Shown here: piece after piece, positions 1 to 12,400 of the stretch | Position numbering within the stretch: position 1 is the stretch's first letter | Layout of the letters: each line of letters starts with the position of its first letter | From: Mesostigma viride | Lineage: Eukaryota > Streptophyta > Mesostigmatophyceae > Mesostigmatales > Mesostigmataceae | DNA length: 64,000 bases | Direction: 5' to 3' | Assembly: GCA_009746045.1 (NCBI GenBank) | Contig: RPFO01001945.1 | Coordinates: forward strand, 62,001 to 126,000 | Notes under the pieces: generated by a model | Told to the model about the DNA's origin: nothing | Databases searched by the model: none | The model's input: only the letters and a program-made list of their open reading frames with translations | Made by a program: the position numbers and the translations under genes

Positions 1-401
1 GTGCAATCTAACTTGCCTGTTAAAACCACAGCGGCGGAGCACATTTCGCAGACTACCCTTATGGTTGCGAAGATATACCGAATTGCTTGGATGGATGGAT
101 GGGTTACAGTTTGGTCGGCGCTTTCCGCAACGCATTTTGCACCGTACCATCCTAGCCGCAGAGTCAAGAGTTTTGCACCAAGATCCACCGTCAAAATGGC
201 AGATGCCAATGGAAATGATCAAAGTGCGCCCCCTCTTCACACGCTGTCCAATTTGATTAGCCTTGCAAATTCTTCTAAATGTGCTCTGCAACATCATTCC
301 TAGCACTCCTATCATTCCTTATATTCCAAATACTCCTATTACTCCTGTTAATCATATCAATACTATCATTCCTAAAGCAATAATAGGCTCCTGTGCCTCA
401 C
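1..401. other. Intronic sequence of the PP6 gene
   Basis: Downstream of the exon 3 donor at 401 on the minus strand. It has a degenerate pyrimidine-rich stretch (about 295-375, repeated CTCCTATCATTCC-like words). The next expected phosphatase exon (LLRGNHE) is not present in any frame, so the intron probably continues past the window edge. Confidence 0.5.
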
Positions 402-2276
402 CTGGCCTTGAGCAGCATAAGCATCGTGAACACCTCCAGGCTGTTGTAGCCGCGGTCCACAAAGTCCCCCTGGTGTGTGGGGGGGAGGGGTGACAACGAC
501 AAGGATAACATTAATGGTGGCAATAACAAGGATGATGGCAAGGTGAGAAGGATGGTAGGATGGGGAGAGCAAGCATGGTGGGGTGGGGAGAGCAGGATGG
601 TGGGGTGGGGACAGCACGGATGGTGGGGTGGGGAGAGCAGGATGGTGGGGTGGGGAGAGCAAGCATGCTGGGGTGGGGAGAGCAGGATGGTGGGGTGGGG
701 AGAGCAAGCATGCTGGGGTGGGGAGAGCAAGCATGGTGGGGTGGGGAGAGCAAGCATGGTGGGGTGGGGAGAGCAAGCATGGTGGGGTGGGGAGAGCAAG
801 CTTCGTGGGGTGGGGAGAGCAGGATGGTGGGGTGGGGAGAGCACGCATGGTGGGGTGGGGAGAGCAGGATGGTGGGGTGGGGAGAGCAAGCATGGTGGGG
901 TAGGGAGAGCAAGCATGGTGGGGGTGGGGAGAGCAAGCATGCTGGGGTGGGGAGAGCAAGCATGGTGGGGTGGGGAGAGCAAGCATGGTGGGGTGGGGAG
1001 AGCAAGCGTGGTGGGGTGGGGAGAGCAAGCATGGTGGGGTGGGGAGGACAGGGAGGATGACGAGAGAGAGGTTGAGGATGGGCAACATGATGAGGGCAAA
1101 GATGAGGACGGGGATCATGGCCAACTCTACTTGTTGTGATAGATGTGGTGATGGCTGGGTGGCGGGGCAGTGAGGTGGGGTGGGCTGGGGCAGGGGTGTC
1201 GTTGGTGGCGGTTGCAGTGGTGGTGGCGGTGGCAGCGCCGGCGGCGGCGGTGATGGTGATAAATCTTAATGCATTTTTTTTCGTGCTATGATGCACGCCT
1301 GCCACGCCGCGTGCCAGGGCCCACCACAGCATTCCCATCCCCATACCATGAGTGTACGAAAGTGGGGAAAGGGCGCAAACTGTTTTTTTGCGGAAAAAAT
1401 CAAGGAGCATTGCCATAGGCGTAGCGGAAGCTACCCAGCGTAGGCGGAAGCCTATGCTGAAGCGGAGACAGGGGCGATAATGGGCCGATGATAGGGTTTA
1501 TGGACTTATGGGCTGACACCATGCTGGCCATTGCGTGACACATTGGGCACTGTGGGCCATGAGGTTGGGCACAGCTAACCGTCGAGTAACACGGGGCGCT
1601 TGCACAGACGTGTGTCGCCATCGTGCCTCCCTTGCTCATGTCATGAAACACTAGCAGAAATAACTTGTGCATACTACACAGATATTATCCACCAGTTGTC
1701 TGATAGGATCAACGGGCTGGGATAGAAACAGGGTAACAGTTGTCATGCGCTGCCCAACAGCAGGGCTTGCAGGGCAGAAAGACTGGTTCTGAAACGGATA
1801 TTTTATCGCTAAAATCATTTTCAACCTTTTTCCAACCAAGGGGAAGGGCGGTAGCCAACAAGAGATGAGATGAGATTTACCATGAAAATGTAATTTGTCG
1901 TTGGAACCTGGCCGCCGGTATCGAACAGCTTTAGGAGATCGTGAAATTGTCCATGGATATCACCGCAAACGGTGACTGGGCTATTCACCGGCTGAACGTT
2001 TGACTCCTCAACAAGTATGTCTTTTACCTGCAAGACAAAAGGCGCGGCGAAAGGGGAATTGACGTCATGCGCGGCATAGGACATGCCTGGACCTCACAAC
2101 CTCACAATCCGGTTCTTCTTCCACGGGAAGGGCATGAAATCTGTTTGCTACATACTATGGCAATACCACAGCTTTGATTTCCGACTTACGTATTCGCACA
2201 GGAGCTTCAACTCATCTTCCAGCAGGTACTCACACCTCCTGACTTTAGCAATCCATTCGTCCAGTTTCAACCCCAT
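402..2276 (-). CDS. PPP6C: Protein phosphatase 6 catalytic subunit, 5' exons (partial)
   Basis: Ser/Thr phosphatase of the PPP family; PP6/Sit4-type enzymes dephosphorylate many cytosolic and nuclear targets as part of a holoenzyme. Three exons are readable on the minus strand. Exon 1 is 2276-2190, starts MGLKLDEWI and ends CEY before GTAAGT. Exon 2 is 2027-1881, follows CAG, and carries EESNVQPV and the metal-binding GDIHGQ motif; it ends NYIFM before GTAAAT. Exon 3 is 469-402, follows CAG, and carries [14 protein letters not shown] before a GTGAGG donor. Phases are 0, 0 and 2, so 100 residues join without a gap. The wording is closer to plant-type PP6 than to PP2A or PP4. The GNHE motif and the rest lie beyond the left edge; I found no further exon in 1-401. 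The ATG at 2276 matches the family N-terminus. The intron between exons 2 and 3 holds a G-rich minisatellite. Confidence 0.9.
550..1050. repeat. G-rich minisatellite in PP6 intron
   Basis: Tandem units of 22-23 bp, core GGTGGGGTGGGGAGAGCA, with variants ending AAGCATG, AAGCATGC or GGATG. All six frames stay open because of the repeat, which produces long spurious ORFs here. The G runs on the plus strand could form quadruplexes. Confidence 0.9.
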
Positions 2277-3169
2277 GTTGCACCTCGCGTCTAGACAACA
2301 CTACACGATCCTGTATACAAATCCTGGCAGTCACGCACTGCTCGGCAAGCAAAGATCAATCCCGCATGAGAATCTAACTTGCCCACGGCGTCACCAGGGA
2401 ATGCTATCAACTTCGTGTTCACGGCCAGGCGGCCGATGTCTCATCTACTGCACAAAAACTGGAATTGTCCCAAGAAAAAACGAATTTCCCTCAATCAGCT
2501 GCGCAGCCGGCAGCACCAAAACCCCGGTATCGTTACACAACTCGCTTCTTGAGTCGCTATTTCTCACTTATGGGAGGGGGTCACCCGTTGGCTTTGCATA
2601 ACGTGTTCACCGTGCTGCTACTTTCATAATTTTTTGCGCGTGCTCCTCCGGTCGATCGGCCGCGTGCGCCGTGCCTAATGCCTTTAGATGGTTGGACCTA
2701 CAGTATCCTGTGATATATGGGGAGAGATAGGGAGCAAGACGAGCTGACCGGCCCTGGGTCTCTGACAAGCGGCCTGCATGAGCCACGGCGCTCGCAGATG
2801 CTAGAGCCGTAATTTCCTCGAACTAACGTATGGTTGATTGGTTGTTAGCAGCCGGAGAGTCGCGTCCTGGTACTAGACATTAATGTGACAGCATTAGCTC
2901 TATCCAAAGCCCTCTGGTGCTGGCGTGCTGCCCTCCATGAAAGCCCGCATCACCAGCGATCACGTGCAGGGCTGCACCCCAGTACAGTGTAAATTGTTCA
3001 CAGTATTTACGGGAGAGATCATGTGCACAGGCATGCATGGAAGTCCCCACGACAGCTACAAGCTTGGGCACTTGTATACGTTGGCTATGAGCTCTATCAC
3101 TTTGGGCGATTCTCGAAGGACGGTTTGGATATGCAGTCATTTGCAGTAATTTGTTGGCTTTAAACAGGG
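2277..3169. promoter_or_regulatory. Divergent intergenic region between PP6 and VMS1
   Basis: The PP6 start codon (2276, minus) and the VMS1 start codon (3170, plus) face away from each other across 893 bp. Both 5' UTRs and probably a shared or back-to-back promoter lie here. I see no certain TATA box or other element. The ORFs here (for example 2083-2601 plus) have no recognisable domain. An AG at 3166 just before the VMS1 ATG would also allow a 5' non-coding exon. Confidence 0.4.
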
Positions 3170-3469
3170 ATGGGGTATCAAAAGCTTCCGACGATTTTTT
3201 CTGCGCCGGATGGCTACTTCCTTCGGATACAGCCATGCTCGGCCGCCCTGAACGTGGCGTCGGCGTCCTCTGGGGATCCTGGATCGGAAGGCCGGCATGA
3301 GTCCACAGCAGAGGAGACAGAGAGGGTGGCGGAAGGGGAAGCAGGTCGGGTCGAGGGAGAAATGTTAACGGGTGTCACCTCCAAGTGGTCGTGCAGCTCT
3401 TGCAAAGGCCAGTTCGCATCGTTGGCGCATCAACGAGAGCACTTCAAGACGGATTGGCACATCGCAAAC
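3170..3469 (+). CDS. VMS1: VMS1 exon 1: N-terminus and C2H2 zinc finger
   Basis: 100 codons, phase 0 end at IAN before GTATGT. Carries C-x2-C-x12-H-x5-H with the family-typical HFKTDWH wording. Confidence 0.9.
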
Positions 3470-6400
3470 GTATGTCCGATTTCCCTTTCAATGCCCTTTT
3501 CGCGATACCATTACGGATGTATGCCCACATTTGAATTTGGATGTCAATTATCGCGAGTGCATCTCCAAACTTTTTGTCTTAGTGACAGGCGTCCGCAAAC
3601 TTGCCGATGTCTGACCGATTCTAGAATGACGGCTCCTGCGTGACTGCTGCTCCTGACGTTATTGCATGCCCTCATCGTCAACAGAGAGTTAGGCTTATTT
3701 TTGTGACGTTAACCAGAGGTGGCCGATGCACGCAACACCCTACACCCTACACCCTACACCCTACACCCTACACCCTACACCCTACACCCTACACCCTACA
3801 CCCTACACCCTACACCCTACACCCTACACCCTACACCCTACACCCTACACCCTACACCCTACACCCTACACCCTACACCCTACACCCTACACCCTACACC
3901 CTACACCCTACACCCTACACCCCACAACCGATGCCCTATGCCCTATGCCTACCCTTTGGCATGCGGATCCTTCCTGTACAAGCGACGTGCATGGATGTAA
4001 GATACATGTGTCTCATCTGCCATGTGCCGTATGCCTCGGCTGGGTGACGTCTGCCACCACCTACTTGTAGTGTCAGTTGCGAATAGTTTGTAACATGTGA
4101 GGCCCCGCTGCCTGCCTGTGTGCCACATGCCCCGGGTTGGTGACGTCTGCCACATGCCTCGGGTTCAGTTTATGGCACAGGCGGCATGGGAACATCACGT
4201 GAGCCACCTACCTGGGGGACATGCGCCGGTGCCAATTACGGCCCATCGGCAACCCTCCATGTGCCCACTGCGCATTGCCAACTGCCCATAGCCAACTGCC
4301 CATTGCCAACTGCGCATTGCCAACTGCGCATTGCCAGCTGCCCATTGCAAACTGCGCATTGCCAACTGCGCATCGCCCCCTGCACAGTGCCAACTGCGCA
4401 TTGCCCACTGCCCATTGCCCACTGCCCATTGCCAACTGCCCAGTGCCAACTGCCCATTGCCAACTGCCCATAGCCAACTGCCCATTGCCAACTGCCCAGT
4501 GCCAACTGCCCAGTGCCAACTGCCCAGTGCCAACTGCCCAGTGCCAACTGCCCAGTGCCAACTGCCCAGTGCCAGCTGCCCAGTGCCAACTGCCCATTGC
4601 CAACTGCCCAGTGCCAACTGCCCAGTGCCAACTGCCCAGTGCCAACTGCCCAGTGCCAACTGCCCATGGCCCACTGCCCATTGCCAACTGCCCACTGCCC
4701 ACTGCCCATTGCCAGCTGCCCATTCCCAGCTGTCAAGTGCCAACTGCCCATGGCCCACTGCCCATTGCCAACTGCGCAGTGCCAACTGCCAATTGCCAAC
4801 TGCTGATTGCCCAGTGCCAACTGCCCATTGCCAACTGCCCATTGCCAACTGCCCACTGCCCACTGCCCATTGCCAGCTGCCCATTCCCAGCTGTCCAGTG
4901 CCAACTGCCCATGGCCCACTGCCCATTGCCAACTGCGCATTGGCCACTGCCAATTGCCAACTGCTGATTGCCCACTGCCCACTGCCCTCTGCCCACTGCC
5001 CATCGCCAACCGCGCATTGCCCACTGCGCATTGCCCACTGCCCATTGCCCACTGCCAATTTCGGACTGCGCAGGTGAAGCGCGTGGCGGCGGGGAAGCCT
5101 CCCATGACAGAGGCAGACTTTGGCAACGCTTCGGAGGATGAGGAAGCTGAGGACGACTACCACTCTGAGGAAGAGGGGGAGGAGGAGGAGGAGGACAAGG
5201 AGGGCGAGGAGGGCGGGGAGGTGGGACGAGGGAGCAAGGACGGGCTGGTGAGTCCTGCGTGGGGTAGAATTAGAAAGCGTTATTTGATATCCTTCCTCGG
5301 TGACATCCCTCCTCGGTGACATCCCTCCTCGGTGACATCCTTCCTCGGTGACATCCCTCCTCGGTGACATCCCTCCTCGGTGACATCCCTCCTCGGTGAC
5401 ATCCCTCCTCGGTGATATCCTTCCTCGGTGACATCCCTCCTCGGTGACATCCCTCCTCGGTGACATCCTTCCTCGGTGACATCCCTCCTCGGTGACATCC
5501 TTCCTCGGTGACATCCCTCCTCGGTGACATCCCTCCTCGGTGACATCCTTCCTCGGTGACATCCCTCCTCGGTGACATCCCTCCTCGGTGACATCCCTCC
5601 TCGGTGACATCCTTCCTCGGTGACATCCCTCCTCGGTGACATCCTTCCTTGGTGACATCCCTCCTCGGTGACATCCCTCCTCGGTGACATCCCTCCTCGG
5701 TGACATCCTTCCTCGGTGACATCCCTCCTCGGTGACATCCCTCCTCGGTGACATCCCTCCTCGGTGACATCCTTCCTCGGTGACATCCCTCCTCGGTGAC
5801 ATCCCTCCTCGGTGACATCCTTCCTCGGTGACATCCCTCCTCGGTGACATCCTTCCTCGGTGACATCCCTCCTCGGTGACATCCCTCCTCGGTGACATCC
5901 CTCCTCGGTGACATCCTTCCTCGGTGACATCCCTCCTCGGTGACATCCCTCCTCGGTGACATCCTTCCTCGGTGACATCCCTCCTCGGTGACATCCCTCC
6001 TCGGTGACATCCCTCCTCGGTGACATACTTCCTATGGGCCGGGGTTCCTCGGTGACATCCCTCCTATATATAGGGCCGGGGGTCGGGGGGTGGGTCCCAA
6101 GGAGTTGGGATCTGGTGTTCCTGTTTTGGTGTCATGGTTGTTTGGGGGCCGGGTTTGACATTCCTATATTTAACTGTTTGGGGGTGATGGTTCGTCTTAT
6201 GTTTTCTTTAGGGGTTGATGCTTCACAGTCCTATATGTTGATTATAATGGGATGATGCTTGACAGTCCTATATGTTACCTGTTAGGGGGTGATGCTTCAA
6301 AGCGTTAAATGCTAACTGCTAACTGTTTAGGGGGGTGATGTTCCACAGTCCTGTCTTGGCTTCAACTCTGGCCCGTCCCGGTTTCAACTCTGGCCCGTCC

Positions 6401-9400
6401 CTGTGACTCAGGCTTTTGAGCTCTTTTCTTCATGCACCTATTCTTCATGTTTGGTTCTTCTAGCCTGCCCTTTCCACCATGCGCCTTAACTTCCTTGCGC
6501 TCCTTGAATTTAAGATGCTGACCCTGACTATGTGCGCTGTCTACGTGCGCCCCACCATGCGCCCCACCATGTGCATGACTGCGCACGCCCCTCTATGCCC
6601 CTGTCCCCCCTCCGCCAGCACACCCACTTTAAGGATGGTGATGGCAGGGAAATCCGTCTCTGGCGCTGCGTACTGGCAGGGGATGCCGAGCTGGCCCGCT
6701 GCGAGGTGAGGCGGGGGGCGGGCACTTGGGGGCATCATAGCTAGCTGTATTTCCCCTATTCTATGTATGGGGTCCGCTCTTTCTCATGCTCCGCACATCT
6801 GGGGTAGGGGTTTGGCTAAGCTGGTGTGGCTAAGCTGGCCCCCGTGCAAGGGGGGGGGGGTTGTGGGGGGTGGGCGCTGGTTAATGTTGTGAGGGGTGGG
6901 CGCTGGTTAATGTCGTGAGGGGTGGGCGCTGGTTAATGTTGTGAGGGGCGGGCGCTGGCTGATGTTGCGGGTTATGAGCGTTTTGGCGGTCGATGTGTTG
7001 CGGGCTGGCTAGCGGAGGGTGAGCATGGTGGGCGCGGCTGGTGGTATCAGCCAGCCGCGGCGTGCACTGGGGGGAGCGTGATCCGGCCCTTGAATGCTAG
7101 CAAACTAACTAAAGCACCCAGTCGCCCGTTACCCGCCGGCTCTAGCCACCAACCTTTTGTCAGCTTCATCGTGCCACTAATTGCTGGCAATCGATTGGTG
7201 TCGACGTTCCCATGTCCATCCTGTTGACGCCCATTGGTCCTGTGGTCGGCTTGCATCTCGTCGACTCTGTGGGCGTGGGCGCAGCGCATGTTCGATTGAC
7301 TTTATTCCTGATAAGCCTGCCCACTTTATTCCTAATGAAAAGCATGCTTGTTGACGTTCTTATCACCATCTTTATTCCTGATAAGCCTGCCCACTCTATT
7401 CCTAATGAAAAGCATGCTTGTTGACGTTCTTATCACCATCTTTATTCCTGATAAGCCTGCCCACTCTATTCCTAATGAAAAGCATGCTTGTTGACGTTCT
7501 TATCACCATCTTTATTCCTGATAAGCCTGCCCACTCTATTCCTAATGAAAAGCATGCTTGTTGACGTTCTTATCACCATCTTTATTCCTGATAAGCCTGC
7601 ACACTTTATTCCTAATGAAAAGCATGCTTGTTGACGTTCTTATCATCATCTTTATTCCTGATAAGCCTGCCCACTTTATTCCTAATGAAAAGCATGCTTG
7701 TTGACGTTCTTATCACCATCTTTATTCCTGATAAGCCTGCCCACTCTATTCCTAATGAAAAGCATGCTTGTTGACGTTCTTATCACCATCTTTATTCCTG
7801 ATAAGCCTGCCCACTCTATTCCTAATGAAAAGCATGCTTGTTGACGTTCTTATCACCATCTTTATTCCTGATAAGCCTGCCCACTCTATTCCTAATGAAA
7901 AGCATGCTTGTTGACGTTCTTATCACCATCTTTATTCCTGATAAGCCTGCCCACTCTATTCCTAATGAAAAGCATGCTTGTTGACGTTCTTATCACCATC
8001 TTTATTCCTGATAAGCCTGCCCACTCTATTCCTAATGAAAAGCATGCTTGTTGACGTTCTTATCATCATTCCTGCTTGTTGTTGCTCCCATCCTGCAGAG
8101 TCAGCGCGCGACTAATGCCTTGTTCCTGACCAACACTTACATGTTTCCGCCCCCATCCATTCCTACGTCTCATGGCACCCCTGGTCCCGGCACCCCCCTT
8201 GTTTCATGTCGCGGCATCAGCGCGCGAACGACCTTCTTCTCGCACGTGCGAGGGGCCTGCGCGGCGAATCCCCCGAGCAGCTCTCGGATGCCCCGCTCAC
8301 AGGGCACTTTGATACCCGTGGGCAGCACACCGCCACAGGCACGGTGGGCCCCAGTGACCGAGGCCATCAAGGCCCAATGACCATCCATCCATCCGGTGGC
8401 AGCGCGGCTGGGGTTGGGCACCAGGGAAGCCAGGGTACGGATGCAAGTGGGGCATCCTCGAAGGGGTCTGCACAAGGCAGTTCTAATAATAGCCTGCAGC
8501 CGGGGTCTGGTGTTCCTGGGTGCGAGGGCGCGAGCGGCGGTGAGGGCCCCTTGTGGCTGATCGCATTGTCCACGGGGGGGCACTTTGCGGCGGCGCTCCT
8601 GCGTGTAAAAGGGGGCGACGTGGTCGCCCACAACTCCTTCCATAGGTGGGTGCCATGTGCCGCAATGCCTTGCAGGGATAGCTGTGTGGCGCGATGGCTT
8701 GGAGTGATGAGCATGTGCCACATGGCCTTGTAGCGGTGGCCTCGTGGGATGGTTGACTTGAAGTGGTAGCCCTGCCTTGAGTTCATGCGCTGTGATGGAA
8801 TGTGTGGATGGGATTTTTGTTTCTCCATGAAGTCATGCGATTCTCCTCGTGTAATGCGATTCTACCCTAGTCCTGCGATTCTCCACGTGGTAGGCAGATA
8901 GGCACGTGGTAGGCAGATAGGCACGTGGTAGGCAGATAGGCACGTGGTAGGCAGATAGGCACGTGGTAGGCAGATAGGCACGTGGTAGGCAGATAGGCGC
9001 GTGGTAGGCAGATAGGCACGTGGTAGGCAGATAGGCACGTGGTAGGCAGATAGGCGCGTGGTAGGCAGATAGGCACGTGGTAGGCAGATAGGCGCGTGGT
9101 AGGCAGATAGGCGCGTGGTAGGCAGATAGGCACGTGGTAGGCAGATAGGCGCGTGGTAGGCAGATAGGCACGTGGTAGGCAGATAGGCACGTGGTAGGCA
9201 GATAGGCGCGTGGTAGGCAGATAGGCACGTGGTAGGCAGATAGGCGCGTGGTAGGCAGATAGGCACGTGGTAGGCAGATAGGCACGTGGTAGGCAGATAG
9301 GCACGTGGTAGGCAGATAGGCGCGTGGTAGGCAGATAGGCGCGTGGTAGGCAGACAGGCACGTGGTAGGCAGATAGGCACGTGGTAGGCAGATAGGCACG

Positions 9401-12400
9401 TGGTAGGCAGATAGGCACGTGGTAGGCAGATAGGCGCGTGGTAGGCAGACAGGCACGTGGTAGGCAGATAGGCACGTGGTAGACAGATAGGCGCGTGGTA
9501 GGCAGATAGGCACGTGGTAGGCAGATAGGCACGTGGTAGGCAGATAGGCACGTGGTAGACAGATAGGCGCGTGGTAGGCAGATAGGCACGTGGTAGGCAG
9601 ATAGGCACGTGGTAGGCAGATAGGCACGTGGTAGGCAGATAGGCGCGTGGTAGGCAGATAGGCACGTGGTAGGCAGATAGGCACGTGGTAGGCAGATAGG
9701 CGCGTGGTAGGCAGATAGGCGCGTGGTAGGCAGACAGGCACGTGGTAGGCAGATAGGCACGTGGTAGGCAGATAGGCACGTGGTAGGCAGATAGGCGCGT
9801 GGTAGGCAGATAGGCACGTGGTAGGCAGATAGGCGCGTGGTAGGCAGATAGGCACGTGGTAGGCAGATAGGCACGTGGTAGGCAGATAGGCACGTGGTAG
9901 GCAGATAGGCGCGTGGTAGGCAGATAGGCACGTGGTAGGCAGATAGGCACGTGGTAGGCAGATAGGCGCGTGGTAGGCAGATAGGCGCGTGGTAGGCAGA
10001 CAGGCACGTGGTAGGCAGATAGGCACGTGGTAGACAGATAGGCGCGTGGTAGGCAGATAGGCACGTGGTAGGCAGATAGGCACGTGGTAGGCAGATAGGC
10101 ACGTGGTAGGCAGATAGGCGCGTGGTAGGCAGATAGGCACGTGGTAGGCAGATAGGCACGTGGTAGGCAGATAGGCGCGTGGTAGGCAGATAGGCGCGTG
10201 GTAGGCAGACAGGCACGTGGTAGGCAGATAGGCACGTGGTAGGCAGATAGGCACGTGGTAGGCAGATAGGCACGTGGTAGGCAGATAGGCACGTGGTAGA
10301 CAGATAGGCGCGTGGTAGGCAGATAGGCGCGTGGTAGGCAGATAGGCACGTGGTAGGCAGATAGGCGCGTGGTAGACAGATAGGCACGTGGTAGGCAGAT
10401 AGGCACGTGGTAGGCAGATAGGCGCGTGGTAGGCAGATAGGCACGTGGTAGGCAGATAGGCACGTGGTAGGCAGATAGGCACGTGGTAGGCAGATAGGCG
10501 CGTGGTAGGCAGATAGGCACGTGGTAGGCAGATAGGCACGTGGTAGGCAGATAGGCGCGTGGTAGGCAGATAGGCGCGTGGTAGGCAGACAGGCACGTGG
10601 TAGGCAGATAGGCACGTGGTAGGCAGATAGGCACGTGGTAGGCAGATAGGCACGTGGTAGGCAGATAGGCACGTGGTAGACAGATAGGCGCGTGGTAGGC
10701 AGATAGGCACGTGGTAGGCAGATAGGCACGTGGTAGACAGATAGGCACGTGGTAGGCAGATAGGCACGTGGTAGGCAGATAGGCACGTGGTAGGCAGATA
10801 GGCGCGTGGTAGGCAGATAGGCACGTGGTAGGCAGATAGGCACGTGGTAGACAGATAGGCACGTGGTAGGCAGATAGGCACGTGGTAGGCAGATAGGCGC
10901 GTGGTAGGCAGATAGGCGCGTGGTAGGCAGATAGGCACGTGGTAGGCAGATAGGCACGTGGTAGACAGATAGGCACGTGGTAGGCAGATAGGCACGTGGT
11001 AGGCAGATAGGCGCGTGGTAGGCAGATAGGCACGTGGTAGGCAGATAGGCACGTGGTAGGCAGATAGGCACGTGGTAGGCAGATAGGCACGTGGTAGGCA
11101 GGTATTCAACGGGTCTATCGAGTGTGTGTGCTGGTCATATTTGTGCTCTTTTCTTGATGCCGGGTACAGCGAAGCACGCTTGGCACTTGTGTCCTTGTAC
11201 TATGTTGGCTGCTGTCTCAACTTTAGACACTATATCCTCTCGTACGCACACAATGCCAGGTATGTCGTGCGCGTCAAGAGCCTTTGTCATTTGAGTGCGT
11301 GAATTATAACTGCCCTGTCTGAACCCTGAAACCTTGTGATTCATACGCACCGCACAGGTATGTCGTGCGTGCCAAGGCGGGCGGCCGCCAATCCACCAAA
11401 GACAACGCGGCGGGGGCGGGCCACGCGCCCAAGTCGGCCGGGTCCACGCTGCGACGGTACAACGAGGCGGCACTTGACAAGGTGGGTGGTCACTGTAGTG
11501 GTCACTGTACTTGTAACCTATAGTGGTCACTGTAGTGGTCATTATAGCCAACCAGGCTCATCCTTTTGATAATGTATGGGTGGTGGCAGGATGCAACGAA
11601 TCCGCGTGTGGTAATGTGAGGGGGGTGGGAGATATTGAGGTCACTATAAAGGGGTTCATTGTGTCTGCTCATGCGCACTCCCCAACACCCCAGCACAGAT
11701 TTGCCGACGAGCGATATAAACATTTTTCTTGACGAGTTCATAATATCTTCCTTTCATTTCCATTGCATGTCCCTATCGGCTGTATGCTCCTGTCAATGAT
11801 AGTACTGCTAGTAAAGGATTCGTCCTTTCAATGGCGAGCTCCTATAAATTGTATGCCTTTGCCTCTTATATGCGCCTATCCAACGCACCTGTTCTCGTCC
11901 TACCCCTGCCAGGAGATCCAAGACCTGCTGAGCGGTTGGAAGGCGACACGAGGCGTGTCCATTTCTGCCATATTCCTGCATGCGCCGGGCCAGGCAAACA
12001 AGCGCGCCATATTCGCAGGTGACGGGCGTGAGCAATGTTGACACTGCACTCTGTCTATCACACTTTCGGTTGAGGGATACCTGCCAGCACACTTTTACTT
12101 GAGGTGGACCTGCTAGCATTTTGTCTTATGGTATGAGCAAACGTTTTATCCCCATGAAGTGTTTTAAGCCATTTTGTTTTCCCGCATGCTTTTCTCCCAT
12201 CCACACTTGCCACACCGTCCCATTCATTGCTGATAATCGAGGTTTTTGAACTGGAGCTGTGTACTCAGCATGCGTGAATTTATCAAGGAGACAACCAGCG
12301 CAGGCCAGAAATCGGGAGAATCGGGTGAAAAGGTTTTACATTGTTCCTCGATTCCATTTATGTGCGCGCTGCGCGCAACTTTGGGGCAGAAACGGTGTGC

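Noticed and set aside
3736-3923. CRISPR array or true telomere
   Set aside because: No spacers, so not CRISPR; located in an intron with coding exons on both sides, so not a chromosome end.
4195-5994. 599-codon minus-strand ORF and other long ORFs at 477-1139, 8833-11109, 35783-36770 and 44691-45924
   Set aside because: They are translations of tandem repeats that stay open in several frames on both strands; no domain, no start context.
8099-8380. ORF starting after the acceptor at 8098 as VMS1 exon 4
   Set aside because: Reads into a stop before the conserved GGHFAA block; phase does not fit exon 3.
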